64,000 nucleotides of DNA from Sorex araneus (Eukaryota; Chordata; Mammalia; Eulipotyphla; Soricidae): NCBI RefSeq assembly GCF_027595985.1, contig NC_073302.1:282236668-282300667 (forward strand), given 5' to 3'. The notes under the pieces are model-generated. The model did not search any database. It saw only the letters and a list, made by a program, of their open reading frames with translations, and was not told the DNA's origin. Position 1 is the stretch's first letter; the number at the start of each line of letters is the position of its first letter. Shown here in pieces: positions 1 through 10,445 of this stretch. Both the position numbers and the translations under genes were made by a program.

Positions 1-1431
1 TTATCCTGGATTCTTTCTTCAGGTATTTACCCCTAGGGCTATTCTTTCTAATCTCACCCTGCCTATTTTTCTCTTTTTCTACGTAGTTGAATCAGTACTG
101 TTGATTATTCCATCTAGTAATAACAAGGAGCAATTCTTATACCATGATGTGGTCATATAGTCTGGAATAAATAAACACACACTTGATGGTAGGTACACTA
201 ATTAATCATCTTGTATCCTGAAATGGCCATAAATTTTTTCTCAAAGAATGAGTGACATAAGATAGAATATGCCTATTCTGGCTATATAAACAAACATCAA
301 CAAACATCATTATATTAAGAATCTGATCTTATTTAACTCACTAGCATTGCCTATCACAAAATCTGAAAGTGGACCTACTATAAAGTAATTAAAAGTAATT
401 TAATATATCAGCCAGGCTGATATATTAACTTTATTATATGTTTCACTACCGTGTCTATAAGCTGATAACTCAAGGGTTGAAAATCAGAGCTTGGAAACAT
501 ATATTACAGTAATAAAAGTGCATGTCTTTCATGCTGATGACTTCAATTCAATCCCAAAAATCACCTAGTCTTCTGAACATTGACAGAGATACCTGTGGAG
601 ACCCTCAAGAGCCATTAGGGTACTCCACATAAACCCTAGTGGCAGTGCCAAGAGCAGAGTCATCTTCTTTGACCCTTGTATTGGACTTCTAGTTTAGTTG
701 GCTCAGGGCATCTGAAGGGATTTGCTTATTATCTGTAATACCTCTTCACATACACAAAAGACATTTTTTTTTCACAAAAGACATTTTATATTGCCTTCAT
801 AATAGCATAAATTTCAACTCAGAGCCAAATCTCAATTAGGGTATACTGCCATTTTCCAGGATACAGATTATATATTAAATCAATAGTGCTTTATGATAGT
901 ATAGGTTAAATATGAGGAATATGATTCTGGGAACCTAAATGCAGATGGATATCTGGCTTTACTTACAACAGTTTTCAGTAAGTCATTAGGAGACATTTTA
1001 TTTTTCTTTTGTAACACATAACTTTGAAATCTCCTAGCTTATGAGTTCCAGTGCCAAAGGAGGTGTCAAGAATCTGATTATAATACAAACTTCAGCTTAT
1101 ATGGGCAGTTGGATCTTTTTTACTCCCAAGTACAGCATTAAAGGAATGATATCAGTAAATAAAAAAGAATATTACTTTGTGATATGTACTCCAAAATGGA
1201 TATGAACAGCATTTCCTAGATGTCCAAAATGGGTTTTTTAGCAATAAATAATATTGTCTGTGAAATGAAGATCAATTGTGTTCTTAGAAGTTCAAGAGAA
1301 CTCTTGCCTTTTCCTACTCCTAAACAAAAAGATAAAGATAAAGACTATTATTGTCATACTTGTCCCTTCTCTGTCCTAACTGCTCTTCAGTATGGCAATA
1401 ATGTTGGAAATGATCACTCTCGACAATAATA
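1..1431. other. AT-rich unique sequence
   Basis: I see no gene or recognisable transposon here. It contains a short direct duplication around 751-786 (cacaaaagacattttt twice) and a perfect palindrome listed separately. Open frames are short and have no coding character. Confidence 0.6.
400..428. repeat. perfect 14-bp-arm palindrome
   Basis: The left arm 400-413 (t, then taatatatcagcc) is the exact reverse complement of 415-428, with a single A at 414 between them. It lies in unique AT-rich sequence and is not part of any repeat family seen elsewhere in the window. It could extrude as a hairpin; no function can be assigned. Confidence 0.9.
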
Positions 1432-1822
1432 TGTTGAAGGCTAAGTAAAGGGAGATACCTGACAGCATTTCAGTACCTGTATTGCAAACCATAGTGGCCC
1501 AAAAAAAAGAGAGAAAGAAAAAAAGAGAGCTAGGGAATGTGTATGAAAGAGTGTGAGGAAGAAAGAGAGAGAATGAGAGAGAGACTGAGAGAGAAACAGA
1601 GAGAGAAAGAAAGAGAGAGAGTAAGAGAGGGGTAAAGGGAGAGAGGGAGAGAGAGGACGAAAGTGCCTTCCATAGAGGTGGGGTGTAGGGTAGGAACTGG
1701 GGACCTTGGTGGAGGAAAATGTACATTGGTAAATGGATGGGTGTTGGAACATTGTAGGACTGAAACCCAAACATGAGCAATGTTGTAACTTGTATATCAC
1801 TGTGATTAGTTAAAAAAATAAC
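1432..1822 (+). mobile_element. LINE-1 3' end, type I 3' UTR
   Basis: This is a 5'-truncated L1 tail. It carries 'tgtattgcaaaccat', then a purine tract at about 1500-1660 (GAGA/GAAA), then 'tgccttccatagagg', a G-rich stretch, 'ggtggaggaaaatgtacattgg', 'gggtgttggaacattg' and an A-rich end. The same order is seen on the minus strand of the L1 at 39.6 kb, where it follows ORF2, so the assignment to L1 is direct. The two longest minus-strand open frames here are only the pyrimidine complement of the purine tract. Confidence 0.85.
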
Positions 1823-1960
1823 ATAAGTTTCTTCTTTTAATGTAAAGACTTTTTTACCAGAAGGTATTATCACTGAAACATCAGGTTTATGTCCCTGGGT
1901 TACAAATATACAAGAGAGACCCAAGTTCAATGGAAGTGGACTCTATAAAAAATATTACCT

Positions 1961-2131
1961 GGGGGCCGGAGCGATAGCACAGCGGGTAGGGCGTTTGCCT
2001 TGCACGCGGCCGACCTGGGTTTGATCCCTGGCATCCCATATGGTCCCCCAAGAACTGCCAGGAGCAATTCCTGAGTGCAAAGCCAGGAGTAACCCCTGAG
2101 CATTGCTGGGTGTGACCCAAAAAGCAAAAAA
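1961..2131 (+). mobile_element. SINE A (shrew SOR-type), complete
   Basis: Full copy with tRNA-like head (A box around 'tagcacagcgggtaggg', B box 'ggtttgatccc'), body, and 'gacccaaaaagc' plus A tail. It is flanked by a perfect 12-bp target duplication AAAATATTACCT (1949-1960 and 2132-2143). The intact duplication and few changes from the window consensus point to a recent insertion. Confidence 0.96.
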
Positions 2132-2143
2132 AAAATATTACCT

Positions 2144-2684
2144 ATCTGTTTAAAGACCTACAAGAATGAAATCGGCGGAATGACTCGCACAGGTATATGT
2201 TTACCCTCGTACATGTCATCTCGAAGAAACTCATCATTTAACTTTCAGAGTAAGGAGGAAGTTATCAAGTTATCCCTTACAGAGGATGGAACTGCTCAAT
2301 TATGCTCCAGATGACTTATTGCACTATATAAAGTCCTGGTTTATTTCATTTAACTTATAATTTATGACCATATTGATTTTTACCATATATCCACTCTTTC
2401 TTTCCCTTCTCATTTATCTGATGCTAATCTTCTCCTTTGTCTTCCTTCAGAAGAACCTGTTAAGGAGGGAGAAATGCCCTGTTTCTGGTCACTGATAGAG
2501 GAAAAGGCCACAATTACAACTGGGGATAGGTAAGAATACACGTGAGAACAAATGATTTACTGATACTATCATGTGGTTGCTCAATTTTACTTGAAAAAAA
2601 AAAAACATCTGCAGGACTAGAGAGGCATTACATGGGAGAAGGCTCTTTCCTTTCATACCACTTTTTTCGTCCCGTTTTCAACTC
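2144..2684. other. unique sequence, no gene seen
   Basis: Nothing recognisable apart from an A12 run near 2597. Pyrimidine-rich patches occur around 2395-2455. Confidence 0.5.
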
Positions 2685-2790
2685 CCAACAGCACATCTGG
2701 TCATTGAGCAATGCCAGAAGTGATCTCTGAGCACAGAGACAGGAATAAGCCCTGAGCACAGCCAGATGTGTCAAATTACTCCTGAACCCA
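2685..2790 (+). mobile_element. old SINE A-like remnant
   Basis: Only the body is recognisable: 'cacatctggtcattgagcaa', 'gccagaagtgatctctgagc', 'gaataagccctgagcacagc'. The tRNA-like head is lost or decayed. The many substitutions imply an older subfamily than the copy at 1961. Confidence 0.6.
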
Positions 2791-2833
2791 CCCACCCAGT
2801 CACAGAGAAAAGGAAGAACTTAATAAACATGCA

Positions 2834-4045
2834 TGGGACTCTCTGCTCCTAAAGACTTTGATTCCAGAGGCCATGTAACCCATTTTGGCATCTAGAGCAG
2901 CTTCTTACAGCAATGCACTGGGACTGTGAACTGGGCTACAACCCCGCGCTGCCTGAGAATGGATCTTTCCTCTCCACCCTGTTTTTCTGTATTAAAAATG
3001 GCAGCGGCAGCAATATCCACGTGGTGGGAGCCACCTTCTAAGACTCCTAACCCAGAGGTATATGGTTTTTACACTTTGGGGCTTTTAGGCAATCATAGGA
3101 AGTGGGTGTTACTGGCACGCCCTCGGTCCAGATAAATCCGGAGCTGCTGAGCGCCAAACTGACCCTCTGCTCCTAAAGACTTTGATTCCAGAGGTCTTCT
3201 AGCCCATTTTGGCATCCAGAGCAGCTTCTTACAGCAATGCACTGGGACTGTGAGCTGGGCTATGCAATTTCTGGCAGAATTTTCCCTGGACTTTATACAG
3301 AAATCCAAAACCGCGCGGCCGCTGCTGCAGCTGCGCAACTTAACATTTCTTAATTGTCAGCAATGTGAAACGGTTCCTTTTGAACAGGTCTGACTTTGGG
3401 GGGGAAACTCCAAACAATAACAGTGAGTTTTTTGTTGAAACATTGAAGATAATCAAAGTAGGAGCCATTTCTCTAGACTGTGAACTAAGCAATAGCCCCA
3501 CGACGGCCGAGAAGAGGAAATATACCTTTTTCCCGGTTGTTTCCCATTTTCGGGGAGAAACGCGGTGTGGCATCCACCATTCTATTAGGCGCGGGAAGGG
3601 GGATGAGGAAAAAAAACAGGAAAGGGAAAAAGAAAAAAAAAGAGTTATGTACTTGGAGCAGTGGGGCTACATATCTCTTCATTCTAAGCAATGGAAAACT
3701 AATTATCAAATCCTTCCTTGGTAGTAGGGCTGTCTTTCTTGGGGGGAAACTCCAACAAAAATAGTGAGTTTTATGTTGAAATATGGAATGTAATCAAGGT
3801 AAAGAGAAAATGAAGTGAAATTCAGCAGTTATGCAGTTGGGTGTGGGGGGGCGGGGGTGGGAGGTATACTGGGGTTTTTGGTGGTGGAATATGGTCACTG
3901 GTGAAGGGATTGGTGTTTGAATATTGTATAACTGAGACATAAGGCAGAGAACTTTGTAACTTTCCACATGGTGATTCAATTGAGTAAGTAAGTAAGTAAG
4001 TAAATAAATAAATAAATAAATAAATAAACAAACAAACAAACAAAC
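2834..4045 (+). mobile_element. composite 'type II' retroposon with L1 3' end
   Basis: About 1.2 kb, flanked by a 9-bp direct repeat AAACATGCA (2825-2833 and 4046-4054). It opens with 'ctctgctcctaaagactttg' and repeats that about 99-bp module at 2841-2939 and 3165-3263. A second module ('ggggggaaactccaa') occurs at about 3399 and 3740. The last part ('ggtggtggaatatgg', 'gaagggattggtgtttgaat', 'gtgattcaatt') matches the 3' end of the L1 at 53155-54317. There is no ORF2 sequence. It is either a non-autonomous family using an L1 3' end or an L1 with an unusually long, duplicated 3' UTR. Confidence 0.75.
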
Positions 4046-4050
4046 AAACA
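3983..4050 (+). repeat. graded tetranucleotide tail GTAA-ATAA-ACAA
   Basis: The A-rich tail of the preceding retroposon has become three successive tetranucleotide blocks, (GTAA)n then (ATAA)n then (ACAA)n. This looks like microsatellite growth seeded in a poly(A) tail with ordered base changes. Confidence 0.9.
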
Positions 4051-4083
4051 TGCACAGAGTTTTTGGAAGTGTACCACTACCAT

Positions 4084-4332
4084 GGACTAGAGCAACAGCA
4101 CAGCTGGAAGGGTGTTTTCCTTGCACGCGGCTGACCCGAGTTTGATTCCTCCATCCTTCTCAGAGAGCCCAGTATGCTACCAAGAGTATCTGGCCCACAT
4201 GGCAGAGCCTGGTAAGCTGCCCATGGCATATTCAATATGCCAAAAAACAGTAACAACAAGTCTCAAAATGGAGATGTTACTGGTGCCTGCTCAAGCAAAT
4301 TGATGAACAACAGGACAACAATGCTACCGTGC
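4084..4332 (+). mobile_element. SINE B (tRNA head, no poly(A) tail), complete
   Basis: Head 'agcaacagcacagctgg', B-box region 'gagtttgattcctcc', and a B-specific body ('gagagcccagtatgctacc', 'ggcatattcaatatgcc', 'acagtaacaacaagtctc', 'ttactggtgcctgctcaagc'). It ends 'aatgctaccgtgc' with no A-run. A 12-bp flanking duplication with one mismatch (TACCACTACCAT 4072-4083, TACCAGTACCAT 4333-4344) defines the ends. Confidence 0.93.
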
Positions 4333-4344
4333 TACCAGTACCAT

Positions 4345-6281
4345 ATTTCAAGTTTATTTGTCTATAAAACTTAGAGAATATGACTAAGTCAGCCATCAAG
4401 GAGCAAGGCAGATGCAGAGTAGATAGTGCAGGATAAAACAAAGAATAGGAAGCCTCCAGCCTCCAGCAGTGACAGAGTTTAACTGTAGTAAAAGAACTTA
4501 CCTGGAGTCAAGTCAATTTTCTATTTATTCAATATAAACTTAGAACATTAGGTAGAAGTAACAGTGACAGAAATATCTCTGTGGAAATTCACTGAGAAGA
4601 AGAACTTCTGTCTTCCTGAGGGATTGTTTAGCTGATAAACTCATCTCCAGATATTTAGAATGTGTCTCTAGTACAGAGTTACCTTGATTCATGTCACATC
4701 ATTTCTGGAACAACTGGCATATTGTATATGATGAAGAATGGGTAAAAACCTAAGCAATTTTGGCCCAGTATAGCCCAATTTTGGCTATAAAGTATAATTC
4801 TAACTCTAGAACTCCACATACAAAAACTTAACCAAGCACACATTGAGCTCACATCACATTTCAGCTTCTTCTGTTTCAAATGGCTATGTTGGGGATAATT
4901 AAATTTGTCCATAGTGTTGAGGCATTGTTTTTTTTCTGTCTTGAAGTTAAATTCAGGTTATCCAAAAGTTTGGAATACAGGGGAAATGATTAAAATTTGG
5001 CTACACTCTAGTCTGGTTAATATATAATTGAATACTTTTTTTTTGTTAGAGAATATTAGTGATATTTTTGACTACTATAGAACCATCAATTGAATTAGAA
5101 ATCTGACATAATTTTCCACCTACTTTATCAAGTGATCTCAAACCTGTTAAGATATTAATAACCCATCAGGTTTAGTATCAGAAGGTACAAGTTGCTAAGG
5201 GATTTTTTCCCCTATAAAATAGGGAGGCTCCACTTTGACAAGCATTCACATTCGAAAGAAAAGAGAAATAGGTTTCCAATGATGAACCTAGGACAGGCTA
5301 TTGGGAAGGTAGATAATGGGGAAGTATGTGCGACCCCCCCCCTCCTCACACACACAGGCACACACATATTCACATATCGCACAGATGCAACTGTGAATGT
5401 TCTATCTTTTATTATTTTTCTTCCTTTTGTTTTAATAAAATAATGAGCATTTAAGAAGCAGAGATCATGATAATGTACACAGAGAAAAGCCACCAATAGA
5501 ACATTCACTCTTCTTTAAGTACACACTTCGGATCAGTTGTATACTCAAAGAAAGGGTTTTATGGCTATCTTGTGTTTAAACCAAACCCAGGCCTTATGGC
5601 TGGCAGTACACTCTTTGCATATGAACATCAACAATCTTAGCTGGGGCATATGGTTGGCTAGAATCTTGCACCTGGGGATCTGAGCTTGCTAATCAAGAAT
5701 CTGTTTCATTTCTCATTCTTTCTAAAATTCTATACGGGAATTTTACTTTGCAAGAGGGAGTACTTATTATCATAATATTCTTCCTTCTCTTTGTGATGAG
5801 GTAGTAAATGCTATATCTTAAAAAATATGCTACCGTATAAAGAATAAGCAGAGACATTAGCTTTTGCATTATTTGTTGGAACAAAACATGAAATTATTTG
5901 GCTGGTGATTAAATTATTCTATGCCAGTAAAACATATTTAATACCTTCAATTGAAAAATAAATTGAATACATATTTATGCTTTTTCCAGGTTTTTTCCTA
6001 AAAACTACTAAAGCAACAAAAATGGATTATTCAAACAAAAAATAAACCACACAGCAATGATAAATTTATAACATGATTATTTTTCAGTTTTTATGAGGAG
6101 TATGTTGTAAATAAAAATAGCTGTTATATTGTCTGTACTTATTCTTTTCAATTTAAAAATAACTACTTTGACTCAGCATTTATATACCATTGGTTAGAAA
6201 ATATTTAATTCTATTTCTTATCTTTTTTAAATGCAACAAAATGTTAAAATAGTTTTGTTTATTAGATTTAGATATAGATAG
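4345..6281. other. AT-rich unique sequence
   Basis: No gene recognised. It holds a C9 run followed by an imperfect CA stretch at about 5333-5367. The longest open frames (83-98 aa, both strands over 5190-5510) cross that low-complexity patch and look spurious. Confidence 0.55.
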
Positions 6282-6295
6282 GTCTATTGATATAG

Positions 6296-6520
6296 CACTG
6301 TAGCATTGTCATCCTATAGGTCATTGATTTTTTTGCTCTAGTGGCTACCAGTAATGTCTCCATTGTGAGACTTGTTATTACTGTTCTGGGCATATCGAAT
6401 ACACCACAGGTAGCTTGCCAGTCTCTGCCATGAGGCCAGGATACTCTTGGTAGCTTGCCAGGCTCTCTGAGAGGGATGGAGGAATTGAACCCTGGTCAGT
6501 GGCATGCAAAACCTAAAAAA
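6296..6520 (-). mobile_element. SINE B
   Basis: On the plus strand it reads from the 3' tail ('cactgtagcattgtcatcc') through 'gtctccattgtgagacttg', 'ggcatatcgaatacacc' and 'gagagggatggaggaattg'. The tRNA-head end is degraded. Flanks share 14 bp with one mismatch (GTCTATTGATATAG 6282-6295, GTCTATAGATATAG 6521-6534), again with no poly(A). Confidence 0.92.
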
Positions 6521-6534
6521 GTCTATAGATATAG

Positions 6535-7687
6535 ACATGTATATTGTGTTCAAGTACTTTGACTACTTCTAAATTAATTTCATTATTTCATAAAACTTAA
6601 TACATCTTGAATGAAAGGAAATATGATTGATCAGATCTTATACATTTTCAATTATTTTATAGCTTCCAAAATATAATAATTCATAAGAACTGCTTCAATT
6701 TTATTAATGATGTAGTATTTGAACTCTTAATGAGTCCAATTTAATTTCCTTTTCCAGTGTGATTCACTCACTCAAGTAAGGTTTGTAATAAAATTGAACA
6801 TGCCATTTATTTGAAAATATAGATTCAATGTCATGAAGTCATATATTATAGGCAAAAAAGCATTTGTACAATTTTCTTTCCAAATTGGAATAAACAGGCA
6901 ATAGTAGAGGACACCGCCCTGCGGTGCTCAGAGGCTGTACACATTGCTGAACGTTTAGAGGTTCTCCTTTTGGTATCAAGGATCCTATAGTAGTGAACTG
7001 AATTGCATGTGAAACATGCACTCTTTTTGAGCATCTCCTTTCTCTTTCCATTAACATTTTTAATGGGAAAATAAATTTACTTTAAGTAGCCTGAAATTCA
7101 CTACAAAACCTTCTCTCTTCTTGTCTGTTGGTATAAGTTCTCTGTCCTATATCAATAGTTTTGCTTAATTAAAAAAAAATGTTTTTAGGATGCCACACAC
7201 CTGGCGGTGCATATGCATTATTTTTGTTTGTGTGTGTGTATCAACCACTCTGGTGGTTCTCTGGAGATAATATGTGATGCTGGGATGAAAATAGGAATAT
7301 GTATTCTTTGAGGTAAACACCTCATTCTTGAACTTTTTGACCCCTAAGCTATATTTTTTTTTTTTGCACAAAGAAAGTCACTTAATTCCTCCTTCTCATT
7401 TCAAGCAGGAAAACAAAGAGAATATACTTACTATCCATAGGAATGATAACATCTAATATCTATGATGCAGAAACAGAACACTATAAATATATATTAAAGC
7501 ATTTCAAAATCAGTGCATTTATACTTATCATGACATTTATCCTTCCTTTCCAGGCAATTATCATCATTTCTTAAAGATTGTGGCTTCATCAAGAGGTGTT
7601 AGACATAGCTTGTGGGATGGGTATCAAGCCAGGATATCTATATGCAAACAATGCATTTTAGATCTTGAGTTGAAACCTTTATCAGTG
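6535..7687. other. AT-rich unique sequence
   Basis: No gene recognised. A short GT run lies near 7208-7220 and a T run near 7356-7365. Overlapping 60-72-aa minus-strand frames at about 6839-7057 show no family resemblance. Confidence 0.5.
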
Positions 7688-7915
7688 GTATAGCACTGTT
7701 ACACTGTCCTATAGCACTATCTTCCTGCTGTTCGTAGATTTGCTTGAGTGGGCACCAGTAACATCTCCACTGTGAGACTTGTTGTTACTGTGTTTTTTTT
7801 TGCATATCCAATATGCCACAGGTTGCCGGGCACACCAAGAGGGACAGCGGAATAGAACCCAGGACGGCTGTGTGCAAGGCAAACTCCCTACCACTGTGTT
7901 ATTGCTGCAGTCCTA
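7688..7915 (-). mobile_element. SINE B with internal deletion
   Basis: Tail-side sequence ('tagatttgcttgagtgggc', 'catctccactgtgagacttg') and head-side sequence ('cggctgtgtgcaaggcaaac', 'gttattgctgcagtcc') are present. The central block with the two 'tagcttgccaggctctg' motifs is collapsed to 'aggttgccgggcacacc'. A T9 run interrupts the 'gtttttggcatat' motif. Confidence 0.88.
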
Positions 7916-9382
7916 GTAGGTAAGATAAATATTTATGAATATACTATGGAAGGCTTCAAACACTCTTTAAAAGCTAACATGACAATCAAACTTGAACAAT
8001 TACAAGAATACTCAAAAATTATAAAATCATCAGATACTCAACACAACATGGACATAGCCACTATATAATCATGTATCCCACAAGAACTGGGTATATGAAT
8101 CCACACTTTATAAGACCAATTAGTTAAATCCATTTATTTAGGAGAACTAACCAAAAAGGACAAAGAAATAGGTTCATGCAGACTTTTAAATTTGTGTTAA
8201 AGCACAAATAACAGAATCATGTCACTCTCATCCATGAAGGGACTATTTAGCATCAAAATAAATACTATTTCCAATAAAAGAGATCCTAAGCCATGCGTTA
8301 AATGAAAATGTTTATCACATGGCTAGTCATAAAATTTAGAACTGTGAATAATGGTGTTACCAATTCTGGGGCACAAGGCCCCTTTCTCCTTATTCGATGC
8401 AGCAACATCAAAGAAGTGTATCTGGTGAATTACACAAGAACAAAGGAGAGACTCATGTGGTATAGCCCAACTATGAAATGTTCATGTGTGAATCATACGT
8501 GAGTAAAGCTGTGGACAAACCTGACTATTCTAATAGGAAAATGAAGTTAAACTCAAATCATGCAAAACAAAAAGGCAGGGGCACATGTTTTAATCATAAG
8601 ATGAGCTGGTTTAGAAATTGTTTCATTGGGACAATTAAAAGGAGAATGGTCCATAGGGCCAGATTGTTGTTAGAAAGGCTATAGGCTCATCCCCTCTGTC
8701 TGAGACCTACTGGGAATAGGGTGATGTCCTTTCTTACTGATCAGATTTCAAAGGGAAGGCTCCTAGGTCCCTGTGAAAGAGACTAGGAAATATTTACATT
8801 TCAAAAGGTCAAAGAAAGAGTTTGCAGTTGCAAAGTTTCTGTAACAAATGCTCTATGGCAAAGGACAGTCAGAGGCCTAGATTCAGGATGAAAAGTGTAT
8901 GAAAAGTGCGTGAAGTTTAAAGAAGATAAGAAGGTAAAGTCATCTTCTTGGTTAGTCAGTTCCTCTCCCTTTCTTTCTCCTGCAGTTGCTAGAAATGTTG
9001 CACAGAAAGCTCATAGGAAGAAATCGGAAATTCCAGTCTTTCCAGACACTGGGGCCAAGGTTTGTTCCATTACACCTTGAACTTATAATTTATGGTGTCT
9101 AGACGTAGGATTCTGCAATTGGAAGGGACATTTTGTATTACTGTGGGTTTTTCTGGAGCTAGTAATCAAAGTGATTAGCAGGAGGAAAAAAAGGGACAAT
9201 CTAATTATGTAAATGCAGGCAATGGATATATATTATGAGAAATGATTTTTTGATAGGGAAGAAGCAGGTATATATCCTGAATTAAGAATAGTGTAGAAGT
9301 TTGGAGTGTTGAGAAGAAAAAAAAATGGGATTGACAAAAGGAAAAGAGGGCACCTGAAAATATTTTAAAAATTAAAAAAAAA
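7916..9382. other. unique sequence with one cryptic exon-like pattern
   Basis: No gene established. At 8986-9059 a 74-nt stretch is preceded by a pyrimidine tract ending in CAG and followed by AAG|gtttgt, so it has acceptor- and donor-like edges. It is the only place in the first 10 kb outside repeats that resembles an exon, and the resemblance rests on very short motifs. Confidence 0.4.
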
Positions 9383-9553
9383 TGGAGCTGGAGTGATAGC
9401 ACAGAAGGTAGGGCGTTTGCCTTGCACATGGCCAACCTAGGTTTGATTCCCAGCATCCTATATGGTCCCCTGAGCATTGCCAGGAGTAATTTCTGAGTGC
9501 AAAGCCAGGAGTAACCCCTGTTTATCGCCGGGTGTGAACCAAAAAGAAAAAAA
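9383..9553 (+). mobile_element. SINE A
   Basis: Complete copy: 'ggagctggagtgatagcac', 'gcgtttgccttgcacatgg', 'ggtttgattcccagcatcc', 'taacccctgtttatcgccg', then the A-rich tail. It sits in A-rich flanks, so target duplications cannot be bounded. Confidence 0.94.
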
Positions 9554-9799
9554 AGACTTAAAAAAATAAAAAATACAAACCGGCAGAGTACTTATAGGTC
9601 CATATTTGACCTGCCTGCCTTAGAAAACTCTCTGAAGAAAAGATCATTTCTGGGGATGATTCTGCATCTGGAGTCAATCTTCTCTCACTCTTTAAAACAT
9701 CCCAACATCCTGCAAAGTATTTGATGGGAAGGTAAGGAAAATCTGCCATACTTCAAATAGAGCAAGTTTGTTACTTTCTCTTTCTCTATTAAAATGCAG

Positions 9800-10445
9800 C
9801 CTAGTGATGTAGGCAAATAGACAGTGAAAGGCCCGTGGAGCTGGAATTCCTAGGATGTAATATAACCAATACCCCAAGGCTGCAAAGAGCCCACCTGGTG
9901 AGCTCAGACCTGACAAGACATTCACCTGAGCCAGCAACAGACCCAGAGAGGGCTGGACCCTCCTCTTAGAGAGGCTCCGGCAGGAGCAAAAGCCTGGAAA
10001 GGACTTTCAGAGAAGACGATCCATCCGTCACTCCCAACTCTACCCCCTTACAATGGACATGCACGCTTACTTAGCTAGAGGCCTCACAGGGGGGCAGGCT
10101 GGGTTGGAAAACCTTATAAAATCCACCTTGAACAAAGGAAGTGCTCCCATATGCTGCCCAAGTGCAGGTGCTGCTTGTGCCCACTTGGCCAAACACATGT
10201 GGTACCCAAGCACATGTGTCACCTGTGTCTCCCCTCCTGAGATGTGTCCTCTCTTGCTTTCATACCTAATGCTGGGGTGTGTGTAGGGGCTCTCTCTGCC
10301 TCCGGAGAAATCTGCCTTCTCTCTTGAGTGCAATACTCTCTCTCACATTCACTCCTTTCTTCTGCATCCTAAAGCCCTCAAATAAAATCTGTTTTACTTT
10401 ACTGCTGATCTACTCCTGAAATTCTTCTCGGAGAGGTGAGACAAA
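9800..10445 (+). mobile_element. candidate solo LTR, class I ERV-like
   Basis: This GC-richer block breaks the AT-rich background. It has a CCAAT-like element ('accaataccccaagg', about 9866), a TATA box (TTATAAA, about 10114-10120), a long C/T-rich region, an AATAAA signal at 10381-10386 followed by 'tctgttttactttactg', and a short U5-like end finishing 'gaggtgagaca' near 10442. That order is typical of a U3-R-U5 LTR. No internal retroviral genes, target duplication or exact 5' end could be found. It could also be a decayed promoter or terminal exon. Confidence 0.45.

Noticed and set aside
1376-1930. A 184-codon minus-strand frame rich in Ser/Leu
   Set aside because: It covers the complement of the L1 3' UTR purine tract and flanking unrelated sequence; no start context or family resemblance.
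1961-2040. tRNA-like A and B boxes that might be tRNA genes
   Set aside because: They sit at the head of full SINE copies, do not complete a cloverleaf with an acceptor stem, and occur about 30 times in the window.
1887-2127. Frames reading SHPAMLRGYSWLCTQEL and similar, seen in many places
   Set aside because: They are the minus strand of SINE A bodies and recur wherever a SINE occurs; not genes.
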